In this document: piece after piece, positions 1-8,747 of the stretch
Numbering within the stretch: position 1 is the stretch's first letter
How the letters are laid out: each line of letters opens with the position of its first letter
From: Magicicada septendecula
Lineage: Eukaryota > Arthropoda > Insecta > Hemiptera > Cicadidae
Reading direction: 5' to 3'
Assembly: GCA_034769895.1 (NCBI GenBank)
Contig: CM068373.1
Coordinates: forward strand, 198,070,134 to 198,134,133
DNA length: 64,000 nt
Made by a program: the position numbers and the translations under genes
Notes under the pieces: generated by a model
What the model saw: the letters and a program-made list of their open reading frames with translations, nothing else
Database searches by the model: none
Told to the model about the DNA's origin: nothing

Positions 1-360
1 ATCTGTGTCTATTGTTAAATTGTTAACAATTTGATTGTTAAGTCGATATAATAGTCAGGAAAGATGACTGTCATTGAGTCACAATGGATGTAATAAATCT
101 TTAAACCTGTCTTTTAATAATATAATAATATTCATATTATCATGTCATGTATTATTTAACTATTGTTCACTGTATACAACATATTCTTGAGGAACTTCAT
201 AAAAAAGTTTTTTATTTAGGAATTCCAGAAAAAAAATGTCTATTTTTTTATCTATTCGCATCAATGTGTTCGAACAAACATGGAGAATGACATAAAGAGA
301 AACATTAGCGTTGTCGGTCCACGAGTGCCATATAAAACGTTACTCTGATTAATCATACAC
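1..360. other. AT-rich intergenic DNA, no gene seen
   Basis: No reading frame, RNA gene or clear repeat was recognised here. The sequence is AT-rich with short homopolymers. It leads into the mariner remnant that begins near 361. Confidence 0.5.
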
Positions 361-1140
361 AAAGTGCTACCCAAAAGTTCGGGGAATTTGAAAAGCGCTC
401 GCGAGGATGAAATGTGCCTTTTGCCGTTAAATGTGGCGAGCAGTGTTTCCTGAATCAGTTTGCCAATTTGATTGTAGCTGAGGCGAAGCTTGTTTTGTTC
501 AGTGAGATTTTGTGATGTTATGTTTCACTTATTTAGTGATTGTATTTTTTACCGATTTGATGGATTTTAATGATCAAAGAATTATCATCAAATTTTAGTT
601 TAGTTTCAAACTTAAATAAGCTGCTGCAGAAACTCATCGTATTCTACAGAAAGGTTTTTGAGATAACGCCCATGCACCCAAGTAAACTATTTTTGTGATA
701 CAAACGCTTGAAGGAAGGACGACCAGTGTCCACGACGATAAGCGTTCCAGACGACCGACGACAAGCAGAACACCTGTAGCAATAGCAGTTTGAACGGTGG
801 TCAAACTATCAGTGGAAAATTTTACTGTGAGCTTTTGAAGCGGCTGAGGGACGCAGTTCGGCGCAAACGTCCATAGAAGTGGAAGAAAAACAATGAGTTT
901 CTCCACCATGACAACACTCCTGCTCATACATTACACTTTGTTCGACAATTACTGATTTCCAAAAACATTACAGCAATTCCACATCCCTCATATTCGCCTG
1001 ACTTGAAAGGAGACGGTGGAAACTAGAAGTTACAGTAAGCAACTATTTTTTAAAGACGAATTCTTCGAACGTTTGGTTAGCATCTGGAACAAACAGTAGA
1101 AGCAAAATCTTGATACATTTTTACTAATAAAAAAACGACC
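361..1140 (+). pseudogene. Decayed mariner-like (Tc1/mariner) transposase remnant
   Basis: Read on the plus strand in shifting frames, this stretch gives the family landmarks in the right order. Near 600-650 there is an ETHRILQK-like helix-turn-helix piece. Near 700-770 there is a KEGRTSVHDDKRS..RPTTSRT-like linker. Near 890-990 there is HHDNTPAHT followed by IPHPSYSPDL, the catalytic-core signature of mariner transposases, in which the D of HDN is a metal-binding residue. Near 1060-1100 the text resembles the C-terminal end. Several frameshifts and stops break it, and the open frame on the opposite strand at 634-927 is only a shadow. A possible left terminal repeat, CTACCCAAAAGTTCGGGGAA, lies at 368-387; I could not find the matching right end. 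The family (cut-and-paste transposition at TA) is well established. The boundaries are a guess, and the copy is certainly dead. Confidence 0.8.
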
Positions 1141-1401
1141 ATTTAACCCTTAATTAGTCGTATGTTCTTAATGTGACCTCACTCCCCCTTCTTCCGCTTG
1201 TGATTTTAAATATACAGAAATTTTGACGTTTTTCTCCACTCCACCTGCCTAGCTAGATGCCTTGTAGAATTCTAGAGTCTAGTATCACACTGTAAAGTTT
1301 ATAGTCATCTAATTATATAAACCTATATTAATTAATAGTTTTTGTATAAATCTGTGAACAGTATATATTTTTTACTGCTATCTGTCAAACTAATATCAAC
1401 A

Positions 1402-1406
1402 TTATA
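1402..1406. repeat. Target site duplication TTATA (left)
   Basis: TTATA directly precedes the TG of the left LTR and is matched by TTATA at 8743-8747 directly after the right LTR. Five bases is usual for Bel-Pao integration. Confidence 0.9.
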
Positions 1407-1460
1407 TGTTAAAATTTGTACCTTTTGATATCTGCATATGTAAACGGCGGGTGCGTGCAG

Positions 1461-1468
1461 TGACGTCA
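1461..1468. promoter_or_regulatory. CRE-type palindrome TGACGTCA in the LTR U3
   Basis: Perfect 8-bp cAMP-response-element palindrome about 110 bp upstream of the LTR TATA box. It is conserved in the right LTR at 8309-8316. CREB/ATF binding is an inference from the motif alone. Confidence 0.6.
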
Positions 1469-1573
1469 TCCCCCCCGCTAAACTGCTGCCAGCGTGTCCC
1501 ACTACGCTCGCAGCAGCCTAGTTTAGTTAACTGTTAAACTCCGAACGGGCAACAAGCCTTCATACGCCGCGGC

Positions 1574-1580
1574 TATATAA
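1574..1580 (+). promoter_or_regulatory. TATA box of the left LTR
   Basis: TATATAA downstream of the CRE. In the right LTR the same place reads TATGTAA, so only the left copy, the one that would drive the genomic transcript, keeps a consensus box. Confidence 0.5.
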
Positions 1581-1895
1581 TTATTTCAATTCGGAATATT
1601 CCACTTCAAATTATTATTATGCTCTTCAGTGCTTAATTCATTAATACTTGGACAATTTCAGCTTCAAATTATTATTATGACTTTCAATATTTAATTTAAT
1701 TCTACTTCTCAGGCAATGTATGCCGCGCTACACTGCACGTGCCATGCAATCATTTTCATACAAACTTTAATAAACAGTTAATTCAAAGAAAAAAATACAG
1801 TCCACTACTTTATTTCACATCATACCAGCCAACTCATCACCTAACGTTGTAAGACCAACTCAAGATTATTTCGAGAGCGTCGAAGACGTAACATT

Positions 1896-1913
1896 TGGTC
1901 CTCCGGGCCGGAT
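1896..1913 (+). other. Primer binding site, tRNA-Tyr-like
   Basis: Two bases after the LTR comes TGGTCCTCCGGGCCGGAT, starting with the TGG that pairs with a tRNA CCA end. Its reverse complement resembles the 3' end of an insect tRNA-Tyr as I remember it, with a few mismatches. The position makes it the minus-strand primer site; the tRNA identity is tentative. Confidence 0.65.
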
Positions 1914-2721
1914 CAAGATTCTGATCTATATTTCATTTAATGGGCCCAAACAACATTTTGTTCAACCCCGAATCTTCTGAAACGTAAGATTGCTGGCCGT
2001 GAGCATACACTCATTACTTTCAAAAAAAAAAAAAAAAAAACTTCATATTTGGCCGTACAAGATTCTGCAGGACATCATCTCTAAGACAGCAAGATATTAC
2101 AATTCATCGTCACTTGTCATACATCAGTGAAAATTAGAACTTCAAGCCTGAACAGAGAGCTACAAGTTCAAGCATTACCCGACAAGCGGAAACAAGACTT
2201 GCGCCACCAATCCAAGGCCTCCCGGACAGGATCGCCAAGCAAACGACAGGCAACGGAGCCATCTTAAACCTGCCGAGGACTCTCATAATCCAAGTGACTA
2301 TGAACTTGTATTTCTTCTAGTTTTTCACTTATATAATTTTATGTACAGTAAAAATCAGTAATATTTACAAAATAATTTTTATATAAACAGAAATTAGTTT
2401 CAAGTAACCATAGACCTGTATTATCACATAAATTTTCACTTATACAATTTTACAAGAATTCAGTCAGAAACTTAAATAATGTGATGTAGCTATATGTATA
2501 TTTTTACTTTAAATGAGTCATATTTTCAAATAATTTTCATATAACTATTTAAAAAAAAAATAAGTACCTATTATAATAAGGAATTAGATTAAGTTATATA
2601 CCGATCACTGGCTGCCGCATTATATCATAATTGGATAAAGTACGCAAATTGCATTAATTGTTCACCTGTTCTGTATTTATTTATCTGTTTCGGATCACAG
2701 CTTGCTGTGATTGAAGAAATC
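1914..2721 (+). other. Untranslated leader of the Bel-Pao element
   Basis: About 800 bp between the primer site and the first gag ATG, with an A-run at about 2022-2040 and no long reading frame. Leaders of this size are usual for the family and normally carry packaging signals; none can be identified by eye. Confidence 0.6.
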
Positions 2722-3999
2722 ATGACTGATGTGAAAGCTTTAATTAAAAAACGTGGCACAATTAAGGCCTCTATATCCCGTATAAACACCTTCGCGGACA
2801 ATTTAGATCCTGAATTAAATGATCACCATGCGTTAAAAATTAAAAATCGTCACTTGATGGAGTTGTCCGCGAAGTATGATGAAATTCAGACACAAATTGA
2901 GGCTGATGAATCTGATTTCACATCGGTAAGTGACAGGGTTCAGACAGAGGATGATCTCTGTACTATTTAGTGTAAGCTGCACAATTTATTAGAACGTGTA
3001 ACAAAAAAACATTAAATCAAGCGGAAGTTAGGCCAATTAAGACATCCCCTATTCAGTTAGAGCCAATTAAATTGCCCTGCTTCTCAGGCAACATTATTGA
3101 TTGGCAGCATTATTACAACATGTTCTTGGAGTTAGTACACGTCAGAACTGACCTGACGGACATCCAGAAATTGCATTATTTGCATTCGTCACTAAGGGAC
3201 GAGGCTTTAAATGTAATAAAGTCTCTCCCAATCACCCATGATAATTATGCGGTAGCCATTGAGCTTTTGAAGGCCAGGTATGATAGTAAATTAATTGTCT
3301 CAGCGTATCATATAGGGAATGTCTTGGGCATGAAGGCCATTCAGCAAGAGTCCATGGTTGGCATTTCAAAATTTATTGACGAAATCACCACAAATACAAA
3401 AGCTTTGAATTCATTGAGTTTACCTGTAAATACTTTTGAAATTATTTTTGTTCAATATTTAACGCAGAAACTCGATAACCAGACATGCTGACTATGGAAG
3501 GAAACTCTATCCGACGAGCGATTCCCCAATTTCAACAGTTTTATTAAATTTTTAAATGGTAGAAGGCAATTAATGCAAAACGTCGGCGCCTCGACCAGTT
3601 CAGCAAACAGAATGCAAGTTAGCGATAAGATTTTCTATCGCAAATCTATTAAACCCGTTGAGCTCACTAGGTCAACATTTCATACTCATATCAACAGTAA
3701 CCTTTGTCAGCTGTGTCGCGGTAAACATAGACTCTCTGAATGCCCACAATTCATGGCTATATCTCCCGTTGAGCGAAAAAAACATTTTACTGAAATACAA
3801 ACATTGCTTAAATTACATGCGTCCAGGCCATGAGCCCTCACACTGTCCTTCCAAATTTTCTTGTAGGACATGTTCTAAACGACATCATACAATGATCCAC
3901 ATATCAGGCAGTAACACTTCAAGCAGGGGCAACAATCAATATTTTCTCTCAAATTACAAACAAACAAATCTATTCTATTATCCACCGCGGTCTGCATGA
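2722..3999 (+). pseudogene. gag: gag pseudogene of the Bel-Pao element (DUF1759 + zinc knuckles)
   Basis: This would encode the structural capsid/nucleocapsid protein that packs the element RNA. The ATG at 2722 starts a lysine-rich N-terminus (LIKKRGTIKASISR) typical of Bel-Pao Gag. That frame stops at TAG 2968-2970. The DUF1759 region resumes in another frame at 3072 (FSGNIIDWQHYYNMF, then LTDIQKLHYLHSSL) and is cut by TGA 3489-3491. The same frame then continues (DERFPNFNSFIKFLNGR) to a first cysteine knuckle, CQLCRGKHRLSECP (about 3702-3745). A frameshift near 3820 leads into the second knuckle, CPSKFSCRTCSKRHH (about 3844-3888). The zinc knuckles indicate RNA binding. Three or more lesions make this a pseudogene. 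The start was chosen because the ATG precedes the conserved N-terminal motif. Confidence 0.88.
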
Positions 4000-4460
4000 C
4001 AACGGACCAAGCCGGTAGGAAGCATCCAGTAAGGGTTCTATTAGATTCAGGATCTCAAGCAATCTTCTGTACCATGTGTTTCGCGCGCTGCATGGGTCTC
4101 AAATTAACCAAGTCTCAATTACCCATCACTGGTATAAACAATTCCTTATGTCAAGCTGGCTTTAGTACAAGGGTAAGGCTAAATTCTCGTTACAAGGATT
4201 TTAATCTGAACGTGCATTGCGCTGTGCTTCCCAGTATTGCGAATAATCTCCCTGCAGAATCGTTTGATATCTCATCCCTAAATATACCAAAAGGCATATT
4301 CCTAGCTGACCCGCAACTGAACTTTCATCACAAATCGACATATTACTTGGTGCCCAGTACTATTTACAATTGATTGAACCGATCAAATTCATCCGCAGCC
4401 CACATTTTCCCATAATACAGGAGACAAAATTGGAATTCATCCTCGCCTTTTAATGTCGAC
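3996..4460 (+). pseudogene. Aspartic protease domain (peptidase A17 / DUF1758 type), broken
   Basis: The open stretch 3996-4373 contains VLLDSGSQAIFC, the DSG active-site loop of retroelement aspartic proteases, followed by GLKLTKSQLPITGI as in Bel-Pao proteases. The enzyme would cut the Gag-Pol polyprotein. The frame ends at TGA 4371-4373. The expected next part of the domain (QLIEPIKFIRSP...IIQETKLEF) is readable in a different frame at about 4368-4450, so a frameshift separates it from the reverse transcriptase that starts near 4461. The protease is in frame with the reverse transcriptase, while the zinc-knuckle end of gag is in another frame. It overlaps the last four bases of the gag frame. 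Confidence 0.88.
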
Positions 4461-6125
4461 ATGACAAAACCTGTTTCATCATTTATAGCGTGCGAAGATA
4501 ACAATGCAATTTCATCGCAATTAAAAGACTTCTGGCAATTGGAGGACGTTGCAGTCCGTACTCCCTCCTTTGAGGACTCAGAATGCGAAAGTCATTTTAT
4601 CGCTAACACTTTCCGCAATAATAGTGGTAGATTTGTTGTGTCCCTACCTCGCAGGGGATACAACTCTCATTTGGGCGATTCTCTTCCCGGAGCTATTCTC
4701 AGATTTCAATCACTGGAACTTAAGTTCAAGCAGAACCCTGCTCTTCATAAAGACTATAGTAAATTCATGCAGGAATATTTAACTCTGGGTCACATGTCTT
4801 TTCTTGATTCTTACGATTTGTCAGTCAATAAGTCAGACACCTTCTACTTACCGCACCATTCGGATTTTAAAGGCTCTTGTATAACTACCAAATTGCGAGT
4901 TGTTTTCGACGGCTCTGCCAAAACAACAAATAATTTGTCCTTAAACGACACATTAATGGTTGGTCCCACGGTCCAGCAGGATCTTTTTTCAATTATGTCT
5001 CGGTTCAGAACGCACCGATACGTCCTCATTTCGGACATTGAAAAAATGTACCGTCAAATTTTAGTTACTCCCAGGGATTCTAATTTGCAACGAATTGTTT
5101 GGCGCGACGCCCCCCATAGGGAACTTCAACACTACGCCTTGAGGACAGTCACATATGGGACTCCAAGCGCTTCGTTTTTGGCCACAAGGTGTTTGGCACA
5201 AATAGCCCAGGAAAACAAAACTCAACACCCTACAGCCTGTTCGGCTATCGCAAACGATTTCTATGTGGACGATCTCATGACCGGCTCAGATAACCCACAC
5301 ATTTTATCACAAATGAAGTCCGACATTATAAATTTATTAAGTCAATACGGGTTTACTTTGCACAAGTGGTTTTCCAATGGTCAAACCATTATAATTTCAC
5401 ACGCCAACTCTTCCCTTGACTTTAGCAAGAATCAAACTATACGTACTTTGGGTATTCAATGGGACATTAACGATGATAGTTTCATATATAGTTTTCAAAG
5501 AAATTTCGAAGTGGAGGTATTTAACAAGAGAAGGGTATTATCAGTTATCGCCGGAATTTACGACCCATTAGGACTTATTGGTCCGGTTACATTTTGGTGC
5601 AAGCATTTCATGCAGATGCTGTGGTTAACCGGTACAAGCTGGGACGACCCCCTGTCAGACTCATTATCTAATCAATGGGTAGAGCTTTATGCTCAGCGGA
5701 TATCAGACACTTATTTTAAGATTCCAAGATCCGTAAGAAATTTACATAATTCCCAAATAATTTCATTTCAGCTCCATGGGTTTGCCGACGCTTCAGTAAA
5801 GGGTTACGCGTGCTGCATTTATGTGCGAACGGTGTATTCAAACCACAGCATTTCATCAAACTTGTTACGCTCTAAATCTAGAGTCCCCCCCTTAAAGAAG
5901 GTAACATTACCCCAACTTGAACTTTGCGCCTGTCTCTTATTGGCTCAGTTGGTTTCCAAGGTTGTAAACGCTGTGAGTTATAAATTTGACGAATTGTATT
6001 TTTACTCCGACTCAATGATCGCCTTACACTGGATTCACCAGCAGTCTTCCAGATGGAAGGTATTTGTCTCCAACCGCGTTGCGGAGATACAGCGACTCAC
6101 TGCAAAGGGTACCTGGCTGTCATGA
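4461..6125 (+). pseudogene. pol: Reverse transcriptase / RNase H region of Bel-Pao pol
   Basis: This is the longest open frame in the window (554 residues). Residues about 110-290 form the reverse transcriptase palm and fingers: LRVVFDGSAKT, ISDIEKMYRQI with the first catalytic aspartate, and NDFYVDDLMTGS with the catalytic YVDD pair. Then KRRVLSVIAGIYDPLGLIGP marks the Pao-specific connection region. Next comes an RNase H core: FADASVKGY (first Asp), PQLELCACLLL (Glu) and YFYSDSMIALHWI (Asp). Its role is copying element RNA into DNA and removing the RNA strand. The N-terminal part just before the fingers looks normal, so the start should be read as part of the upstream polyprotein and not as a true initiator. 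The frame ends at TGA 6123-6125, next to a 5-bp duplication (ATGACATGAC) that may have caused the break. Confidence 0.93.
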
Positions 6126-6750
6126 CATGACAACCCTGCTGACATCCTATCGCATGGTTGTCTACCCCGATTTTTACACTGTCACCCACAATGGTGGTAT
6201 GGTCCATCCTGGTTGTCCAATGAGTCATCATCATGGCCCACCAGTGCTTTCGATGCCCATTCACCCTGCACTCATCCCGATCTTGATCAAGGAAAACGTA
6301 AACAAGTCCAAGCCACACTGGTTGCCACTTCTTCTACGCCTAATTACTTTGAAAACTACTCTTCGCTTTCAAAACTTCTTCGTGTATTTTCTTACTGCCT
6401 TCGATTTATTCGGAACTCTAGGCTTCCCATAGCTGATAGAAACACTTCTTTTTTAACTTCCCATGAGCTACATGTTGATTTTTATTCGCCAGTCCCAGCG
6501 ATCGCACTTTAATATCGAAATCAAGGAACTTCAGGCACAACGCTCTATCCCTAATAATAGCAAAATTCTTTCACTTAACCCCTTCCTGGACAATACGGGG
6601 ATATTACGCGTGGGCGGACGCCTTCAGCACTCCCAGCTCACCTATGATAGCAAGCACCAAATCATACTCCACCTGCATTCTCATCTCAGTAAACTAATCA
6701 TAGAAGGCGAGCATCTTCGTCTACTCCATGCTGGGGTACAATTGACTTAG
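6126..6750 (+). pseudogene. pol: Pol connector and integrase N-terminal zinc region, broken
   Basis: After the TGA at 6123 the reading continues in the same frame with DNPADILSHG and WWYGPSWL, both typical of the segment between RNase H and integrase in Bel-Pao polyproteins. It runs to TAA 6510-6512. A frameshift near 6475 moves the recognisable sequence to the frame starting about 6463: NPFLDNTGILRVGGRL, a hallmark just before the integrase zinc domain, then HLRLLHAG. That frame is stopped by TAG 6748-6750. The broken parts are clearly one ancestral coding region. Confidence 0.87.
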
Positions 6751-7824
6751 TACTCTCTACGTCAGAAATACTGGATAATTAATGATAAATCGTACATACG
6801 TTCAGTAATACACAAATGCATCACTTGCTTTCGATTCCGTGCTAGGGGCTCAAGCCAATTATTAGGACAATTGCCCTCTTCCCGAGTTACTCCTGCAAAG
6901 CCATTTTCTCAATGTGCAGTAGTCGACTACGCCGGTCCTGTATTTATACGTCAGGGCGGGCAGCGTTCCAAATCGATGTCAAAAGCTTATATTTCTCTAT
7001 TTATATGCATGGCCTCTAAGGCCATTCACCTTAAATTAGTTTCAGATCTCACCTCAGACGCTTTGATAGCTGCCTTAAGACGTTTTATAGCTCGTAGAGG
7101 CATCCCTTCACATATATTTTCTGACAATGGTACAAATTTTCGTCGTGCTAGCAGTACACTTCACGACTTATACAAACTTCTCCAATCAAACGAATTTGAA
7201 CAGACTACCCAAGACTTTACCAGTGCCCAAGGTATCAAATGGTCCTTTATTCCCCCGTCAGCACCTCACTTCGGTGGCCTCTGGGAGAGTGGAGTCAAGA
7301 ACGTCAAGTTTCATTTGCGGCGCGTTGTCGGCAGAACCATTCTCACGTTTGAAGAGTATTACACCATTTTAACTCAAATAGAGTCCTGCCTTAACTCACG
7401 CCCCTTGTTCGCCATCTCAAATAACTCTAGGGATCCCGAGCCTTTGACTCCAGCGCACTTCTTGGTTGGTTCTCCACTCACTTCACTCCCGGAACCTGAC
7501 TATTCCAAAGTCAAAATTGGTCGTTTGGGTAGATGGCAGCTGCTGCAAAGATTCACCCACTCTATATGGAAGAGGTGGTCAAGGGATTATTTGCACCAGT
7601 TGCAACAACGCAACAGACGGCGTCTCCAGTCAAAAAATTTGGTTCCCGGACAACTCGTCCTTATTTTGGAAGATATCCCCCCCCTGCAGTGGAAACGCGG
7701 TGTAGTCACTCAGGTCCATTTGGGTCAGGATTCACTAGTGCACGTTGCGGATGTTCGCACCGCAAACGGCATCCTACGTAGGCCCATTCACAAATTATAC
7801 CCACTTCCAGTGGCCTCAGATTAA
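6751..7824 (+). pseudogene. pol: Integrase (DDE) and C-terminal domain of Bel-Pao pol
   Basis: The frame reopens after the TAG at 6748 without a shift, giving LRQKYWII and a CITCFRFRA cysteine pair of the zinc-binding domain (about 6760-6845). The catalytic core follows: VVDYAGPVF (first Asp, near 6916), FSDNGTNF (second Asp, near 7122) and PHFGGLWESGVK (Glu, near 7283), the D, D, E triad that joins the cDNA to the chromosome. LTPAHFLVG and a C-terminal basic domain (WSRDYLHQLQQR, then LVLILEDIPP...W..G.V) end at TAA 7822-7824. The 317 residues from 6871 are intact, but the upstream lesions mean no full integrase could be made from this copy. The start given is simply the codon after the stop. 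Confidence 0.93.
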
Positions 7825-8254
7825 TTACAGTAAGTTTCAAACGACATGTACTATTGACTTGAACTTTATTCGCATTCTCGTGCTTCATGCCCGGGACATG
7901 CCTCGGGCGATCGCATGCTTGCCATTTTTGATTCTTATTATATTATTATTATGCCTTTTTTATTATTTTATTATTATGTATCCTTCTCATATTATTATGT
8001 ATTATTGAATTTTGGGGTTATTATTCTAGTATTATGCATGTAAATTATTATGCCTTTTATTATTGTATTATTATGTATTATCATATTATTATGTATTATT
8101 GAATTTGGGAGTTATTATTCTATTATTATGCAATGTCAATTATTATGTCTGTCTTATTCTCATATTATTATGTATTACTATGTCTTGACACTTATGATGA
8201 ACTATTCATATAATAACTCAAACTGCAAAATCACCTGATTTTGTGCGGGCAGTA
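7825..8254 (+). other. 3' untranslated region with TTATTATTATG-rich tandem repeat
   Basis: Between the integrase stop and the right LTR. From about 7930 to 8200 the DNA is almost only T, A and isolated G, with an imperfect tandem repeat whose copies begin TCATATTATTATGTATTA at 7987, 8081 and 8160. No purine-rich tract of the usual kind is visible next to the right LTR (the sequence just before it is TTTTGTGCGGGCAGTA), so the plus-strand primer site is unclear. Confidence 0.7.
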
Positions 8255-8742
8255 TGTTAAACTTTGTACCTTTTGATATCTGCATACGTAAACGGCGGGT
8301 GCGTGCAGTGACGTCATCCCCCCCCGCTAAACTGCTGCCAGCGTTTCCCATTACGCTCGCAGCAGCCTAGTTTAGTTAACTGTTAAACTCCGAACGGGCA
8401 ACAAGCCTTCATACGCCGCGCCTATGTAATTATTTCAATTCGGAATATTCCACTTCAAATTATTATTATGCTCTTCAGTGCTTAATTCATTAATACTTGG
8501 GCAATTTCAGCTTCAATTTATTATTATGACTTTCAATATTTAATTTAATTCTACTTCTCAGGCAATGTATGCCGCGCTACACTGCACGTGCCATGCAATC
8601 ATTTTCATACAAACTTTAATAAACAGTTAATTCAATGAAAAAAATACAGTCCACTACTTTATTTCACATCATACCAGCCAACTCATCACCTAACGTTGTA
8701 AGACCAACTCAAGATTATTTCGAGAGCGTCGAAGACGTAACA
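8255..8742 (+). repeat. Right (3') LTR of the Bel-Pao element
   Basis: 488 bp, TGTT...AACA, matching 1407-1893 at about 98%. It keeps the CRE (8309-8316) and AATAAA (8618-8623), but the TATA box is changed to TATGTAA. It is followed by the TTATA target duplication. Confidence 0.95.
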
Positions 8743-8747
8743 TTATA
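8743..8747. repeat. Target site duplication TTATA (right)
   Basis: Exact match to 1402-1406, directly after the right LTR. Confidence 0.9.

Larger units (their letters stand above)
1407..1893 (+). repeat. Left (5') LTR of the Bel-Pao element
   Basis: 487 bp, TGTT...AACA. It carries a perfect TGACGTCA palindrome (CRE/ATF type) at 1461-1468, a TATATAA box at 1574-1580 and a polyadenylation signal AATAAA at 1769-1774, the usual U3-R-U5 arrangement. It matches 8255-8742 at about 98%. Confidence 0.95.
1407..8742 (+). mobile_element. Bel-Pao LTR retrotransposon, full length but inactivated
   Basis: The element is 7,336 bp long and flanked by a perfect 5-bp target duplication, TTATA (1402-1406 and 8743-8747). 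Both LTRs start TGTT and end AACA. By eye they differ at about nine bases plus one C-run length change over 487 bp, roughly 98% identity, which suggests a fairly recent insertion. Inside, in order, are a tRNA-type primer site, gag (DUF1759 and zinc knuckles), an aspartic protease, reverse transcriptase with a YVDD centre, RNase H, and integrase with a D, D, E layout, all on the plus strand. That order and the domain types are those of Bel-Pao elements. At least seven stops or frameshifts break the coding region, so this copy could move only with proteins supplied by a relative. Confidence 0.95.

Noticed and set aside
634-927. 97-residue open frame on the minus strand
   Set aside because: It is the antisense shadow of the mariner transposase remnant, whose motifs (HDN..AH, PHPSYSPDL) read on the plus strand.
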